This document shows, piece after piece, positions 60,988 to 64,000 of a stretch of DNA of 64,000 bases. The translations under genes were made by a program, and so were the position numbers. The stretch is from NCBI GenBank assembly GCA_903833215.1, contig CAILEM010000074.1:1-64000 (forward strand), given 5' to 3'. The first letter of the stretch is position 1; each line of letters begins with the position of its first letter. The notes under the pieces were generated by a model. That model saw only the letters and a list, made by a program, of their open reading frames with translations, was not told the DNA's origin and did not search any database. This DNA comes from an uncultured Armatimonadota bacterium. Lineage in GTDB: Bacteria > Armatimonadota > Fimbriimonadia > Fimbriimonadales > Fimbriimonadaceae.

Positions 60988-61055
60988 ACCCAGTACTTTG
61001 ACGGGCAAGAGTGGGGCTACACTGCGGGATTAAGCGCATAATCCAAGTGCTGGGT
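60988..61055 (+). ncRNA. Candidate three-way-junction leader RNA upstream of the pseudopilin gene
   Basis: P1 pairs 60988-60998 with 61045-61055 (ACCCAGTACTT/AAGTGCTGGGT, one G-T pair). Inside it, P3 is a perfect six-pair hairpin, 61027-61032 with 61039-61044 (GGATTA/TAATCC), directly abutting P1. P2 is a short hairpin AGTG/CACT around GGGCTA with a GGGCAAG approach. The whole lies 48-115 bases before the ATG at 61103. It resembles a riboswitch or other cis-acting RNA but matches none that I know. Confidence 0.4.
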
Positions 61056-61102
61056 AGACCTTATCGATTTCTTAAACTAGAAGAAATATCATTGAGCACG
61101 TA

Positions 61103-62077
61103 ATGAAACGCTCAGCATTTACGCTCATTGAACTTCTAGTCGTCATTGCAATCATTGCCATTTTGGCTGCCATCCTATTCCCAGTCTTCGCTCAGGCCAA
61201 GCTTGCAGCAAAGAAGACCACATCTCTCAGCAATCAGAAGCAGATCAGCCTTGGCATCATCATGTATGCCGCTGATGCCGATGATCACTACCCAAGGAAT
61301 GATGGCTGTACATTGAATGATTCAATGTTGCCTAGCTATAACAACCAGCCAGCAGGAACGAACCCAACACCTTGGTGCAACGGTTCGGCAAATCCTGGAG
61401 CGTTTGCATTCCGCGACAACCACTATGCTTGGCAGAAGTGGATCATGCCATACGTTAAGTCGATCAGCCTGTTCACTCACCCTACGATCGCGCTCATCAA
61501 GGGCACTTCGTTGACAAGCGGCGTTCCGAACAACACCGACCAGGGCGAAATCGCCAGCGGCTACGCACTGAACATCGCTATCACAGGCGCCCTCAACACA
61601 TGGCCAAGTCCAGCCGCTTTCGGCGCTTACCGCGAGTCTTTCGTCGGCGGTACCCAAACCGGTCTTGCTAGCCCAGCCGAAGCGATGCTAACTACGGAGC
61701 AGTGGTTTGAAGTCGTAACCGGTGCATGGGAAACAAACTACTCCGGTCAATCCACGCCTTATTGGCCAGCAGCGTTCAAAGAGCACTGGGAAGCTATGTA
61801 CTATAAGAGCGGCGGCACAGGCGACTGCGGCGTTCAGACGGGTCAGGTCGACCCAACCAAGGCACCGTTCAACGTTGTTCCTCTCGGTTATGCCGATGGC
61901 CACGTAAAGACGATCCCTGTTGGTCAGTTCCTCGCTAACACTCCAACCTTTGCTGAGTACACCGGTGCTTCGCTCAACACAGCCGTCTGCAGCTACTTCG
62001 CAGCATTCGGAAGCAACTCCTTGACCACCCCAATGATTTCGGCTGGCCAGGGCAAGTATCCAATGTGGGGCTTGTAA
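61103..62077 (+). CDS. DUF1559-type pseudopilin-like protein
   Basis: A 324-residue relative of the protein at 24617. The N-terminus is MKRSA then [20 protein letters not shown] with Glu +5, followed by [22 protein letters not shown] and a beta-rich domain. The C-terminal region has [17 protein letters not shown], the H-x9-DG-like end found in DUF1559 proteins. Predicted to be processed by a prepilin peptidase and to sit in the membrane or a filament. Two such orphan genes lie far from the gsp operon in this window. A possible structured RNA precedes it, and a small lipoprotein gene follows after one base. Confidence 0.85.
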   Translation: MKRSAFTLIELLVVIAIIAILAAILFPVFAQAKLAAKKTTSLSNQKQISLGIIMYAADADDHYPRNDGCTLNDSMLPSYNNQPAGTNPTPWCNGSANPGAFAFRDNHYAWQKWIMPYVKSISLFTHPTIALIKGTSLTSGVPNNTDQGEIASGYALNIAITGALNTWPSPAAFGAYRESFVGGTQTGLASPAEAMLTTEQWFEVVTGAWETNYSGQSTPYWPAAFKEHWEAMYYKSGGTGDCGVQTGQVDPTKAPFNVVPLGYADGHVKTIPVGQFLANTPTFAEYTGASLNTAVCSYFAAFGSNSLTTPMISAGQGKYPMWGL

Positions 62078-62078
62078 G

Positions 62079-62240
62079 TTGAAACGCCTTGTGTTGGTAT
62101 TGGCATGTGCAGTAGGTTTCCTTGCAGTGCAAGGATGCAGTTCTGGCGATGTATCGGTCAACGATATTCAGAAGAACGGCAAAGCACAAGCTGACTGGAT
62201 CAAGAAGCATCCGCCAGCGCCAGATACTCATATCGAGTAA
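62079..62240 (+). CDS. Small lipoprotein, 53 residues
   Basis: A short gene starting TTG at 62079, one base after the pseudopilin stop. The product starts MKRLVLVLACAVGFLAVQGC, with a lipobox-like VQGC and lipidated Cys at residue 20, then a hydrophilic tail of 33 residues (DVSVNDIQKNGKAQADWIKK, Pro-rich end). The signal features, the frame staying open to a proper stop, and a strong terminator 20 bases later support a real gene despite the weak start context. It is probably translated with the pseudopilin gene. Function unknown; an accessory to the pseudopilin-like protein is one possibility. Confidence 0.7.
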   Translation: MKRLVLVLACAVGFLAVQGCSSGDVSVNDIQKNGKAQADWIKKHPPAPDTHIE

Positions 62241-62259
62241 GCCTTTCATTTGAAAGGAG

Positions 62260-62299
62260 AGCGGTCTTTTCATCTTCGGATGGGAAGACCGCTTTTTTT
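62260..62299 (+). terminator. Rho-independent terminator with UUCG loop
   Basis: AGCGGTCTT...CATC (62260-62274) pairs with GATG...AAGACCGCT (62279-62293), with two G-T pairs, around TTCG closed by C-G, the very stable UUCG tetraloop. A seven-T run ends at 62299. Ends the pseudopilin-lipoprotein unit. Confidence 0.93.
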
Positions 62300-62372
62300 G
62301 TTTTCGATCCGTCATAGATCGCCATGCCCGTCAGGGTTTGAAAGCTGGTGCCGTTCGGGCCAAACTGTTAAT

Positions 62373-64000
62373 GTGTCCTGTCGCATCTACTCGCTTCTCG
62401 TTTGTTGTTTCGCGATCGTTTTCGCCATTGGTGGGTGCAATTCACCAGCACCCGTCCCGGTTGCAAAACCTAAGAAGGTCGCTTTGGCCGATCCGTGGCT
62501 CTTGAGGTCAGATGATCCAACGGATTTGACGCCAGCACTTCTTTGGAACGGACAAGTTGGATTTCGTATCGCACGCGATGCCAGTGGTCGCAAAATGCCA
62601 TTCTTCTCGATTGACGAATACGACGTGACAGGTGAAGAGAAGATCCGTCAGATGGATTCCCCACTGCCGAATGGAGTTGTACTCGACGGCAAGCCGCTTC
62701 CGATTACGGGTGACTACCGCCAGACCTTAAACTTGAAAACTTCCGAGTTGACCACCCATTGGGCCTCCGGAAAATTCGTGGTTGATTGCAGCATTGTTCT
62801 CGATCCCATTGAACGGATGATTGGTGAAAGGTGGATCGTTACGGGTGCAGACACCACCGACAAAGTCGATTTTGATCTGGGAACTCTCGGAAAGATGGGG
62901 AAGGAGGCGATGCTATCGACCCACTACTTCTGGGGTCCATCGAAGATGAAATGCCGACTCATGGCCAACCGGTATCCGCTGTCCAAACCGACTTTCGACG
63001 TGGTCATGTCGTTTGGAGCCAGCCCCAATCGAGCGAATATGGGGACAAGTGCCGCCAATGCCGATAAAGCCACCGACCCACTCAATCCGGCGAGCAGTAA
63101 GTTGTATGACGATCTCAAGACACAATCAGCGGCTTGCTGGGCAGAACGATGGAAAACCGATATCGAGATTGATGGTCCCGTAGAAGACCAACAAGCCGTC
63201 CGCTCCTTTATGTTCTACTTGCGTTCCGCCCTCAGTCCAAGCGGTGGGATGTCTATTAGTCCCTTTGGCCTGAGCGATCAAATGTATAACGGCCACGTGT
63301 TTTGGGATGCCGATATTTGGGTCTTCCCTGCATTGGCGCTCATAGACCCAGATCTCGCTAAGGCGATACCTGCATATCGCTCGATGCATCCCAATGGCTC
63401 AAAGTTCGCATGGGAGTCTTCGGTAACGGGGAAAGAAACGGTGCCTGGCCCATCGCAGAAGGAAATACATATCAATGGCGATGTTGCTTGGTGCCTCAAT
63501 CAAGCTGCCGCGCTCGGCATCGCTGGCCCGATAATTACTAGAGAAACGGTCCAAAGCGTTGCGAAATACTTCAAATCGGTTTCAACTCCTATCCCAGGCT
63601 CAAACGAACTCGCCATCAAAGACGTGATGAGCCCCGATGAGAACCACATCGGGGACAATGACCTGTATACGAACTTACTTGCCCAGTGGTGCGCGAATGG
63701 TGGAACTTGGAAACCTGGAACCCGTGCCGGCGATCCTATTCCCACGTACAAGTTGCCCAAAGATGGCAAGTCATTCTTGACCTACGATGACGACCTCGTT
63801 CGCGCCTATAAACAAGCGGCCGCTGTCCTAAGCATTTATCCACTTCAATACCCACCGGCGGAAGCTCAAGCCGAGGCGATGATGAACCGATTTGCGCCGA
63901 AAGTCTCCAAGAATGGACCGGCAATGTCGGACTCGGTGCATGCCCTCATCTGGGCACGAATTGGGCACCCAAAGGAAGCCTACGAGACGTGGAAAAACAG
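62373..64000 (+). CDS. GH65-like glycoside hydrolase lipoprotein (partial)
   Basis: A frame open from GTG 62373 to the window end (542 codons). The N-terminus has a signal peptide ending in AIGGC, a lipobox, with Cys near residue 24. The body resembles the (alpha/alpha)6 family GH65/trehalase-like enzymes: LTPALLWNGQVGFRIARDAS early, YLRSALSPSGGMSISPFGL, NGHVFWDADIWVFPALALI, and the probable catalytic Glu423 in KDVMSPDENHIGDND, equivalent to the GPDEYH of GH65. GH65 enzymes act on trehalose, maltose, kojibiose or glucosyl-hydroxylysine. The C-terminus lies beyond the window. The start lacks a clear ribosome site, so GTG is a best guess. Confidence 0.72.
   Translation, partial: MSCRIYSLLVCCFAIVFAIGGCNSPAPVPVAKPKKVALADPWLLRSDDPTDLTPALLWNGQVGFRIARDASGRKMPFFSIDEYDVTGEEKIRQMDSPLPNGVVLDGKPLPITGDYRQTLNLKTSELTTHWASGKFVVDCSIVLDPIERMIGERWIVTGADTTDKVDFDLGTLGKMGKEAMLSTHYFWGPSKMKCRLMANRYPLSKPTFDVVMSFGASPNRANMGTSAANADKATDPLNPASSKLYDDLKTQSAACWAERWKTDIEIDGPVEDQQAVRSFMFYLRSALSPSGGMSISPFGLSDQMYNGHVFWDADIWVFPALALIDPDLAKAIPAYRSMHPNGSKFAWESSVTGKETVPGPSQKEIHINGDVAWCLNQAAALGIAGPIITRETVQSVAKYFKSVSTPIPGSNELAIKDVMSPDENHIGDNDLYTNLLAQWCANGGTWKPGTRAGDPIPTYKLPKDGKSFLTYDDDLVRAYKQAAAVLSIYPLQYPPAEAQAEAMMNRFAPKVSKNGPAMSDSVHALIWARIGHPKEAYETWKN

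Overview
The window reads as about 64 kb of chromosome from a free-living diderm bacterium, most probably of the Armatimonadota (Fimbriimonadia-like). This is inferred, not proven. Supporting signs are two DUF1559-type pseudopilin-like proteins with the [28 protein letters not shown]-type N-terminus common in Armatimonadota and Planctomycetota, outer-membrane functions (secretin, LptD/OstA-like protein, MlaD-like protein), moderate GC content, and housekeeping genes scattered singly instead of in classical operons. I saw no rRNA, tRNA or CRISPR array. Mobile DNA appears only at the extreme left edge, where the first 80 bases look like the start of an IS630-type transposase next to a DUF421 gene that seems cut short.

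Layout. 1-1612: possible IS end and three DUF421 (YetF-like) membrane proteins. 2000-15308: one long, mostly overlapping operon for a type II secretion/type IV pilus-like machine: GspE, F, G, H, I, J, K, a PilM-PilN-like fusion, PilO-like and PilP-like proteins, and the secretin GspD. Two secreted LTxxQ-motif (Spy/CpxP-like) proteins follow. 15408-20467: a GH20 hexosaminidase-like enzyme with a sugar ABC importer (lipoprotein plus two permeases, no ATPase). 20476-22959: PAP2 phosphatase and an ECF sigma/anti-sigma pair. 23088-25564: small membrane protein, leuB and an orphan pseudopilin. 25806-30665: clpC, an MCE/MlaD-like protein and rplI. 30721-36861: MocR-type regulator with direct repeats in its promoter, a Bcp-type peroxiredoxin, a MacA/FtsX-like efflux pair and a C39-like protease. 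37002-41557: rpsD, BON protein, trpA with a PhnW-like transaminase, and two more LTxxQ-type secreted proteins. 41619-48738: dnaE, a glycogen-debranching enzyme and an LptD/OstA-like protein. 48891-53801: a four-gene chain joined by 4-base overlaps (ECF sigma, zinc-type anti-sigma, unknown membrane protein, GlnD-like PII uridylyltransferase). 53813-60956: RqcH, DUF4139-type protein, PepF-like peptidase, and a coupled Lrp-SRPBCC-dGTPase set. 60988-64000: a possible three-way-junction leader RNA, a second orphan pseudopilin, a 53-residue lipoprotein, and a GH65-like lipoprotein running off the right edge.

How it fits together. The dominant system is the secretion machine at 2000-15308. It has every core part except the prepilin peptidase and any retraction ATPase, which argues for secretion instead of twitching. 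Its terminal genes encode Gly-rich LTxxQ proteins, and two relatives with the same four-motif spacing lie upstream of trpA, so the family is expanded here. The most unusual regulatory arrangement is the sigma/anti-sigma/membrane/GlnD chain, which may tie an envelope signal to nitrogen signalling. Several genes appear to be read from promoters with almost no leader (rpsD, the MCE gene, perhaps leuB).
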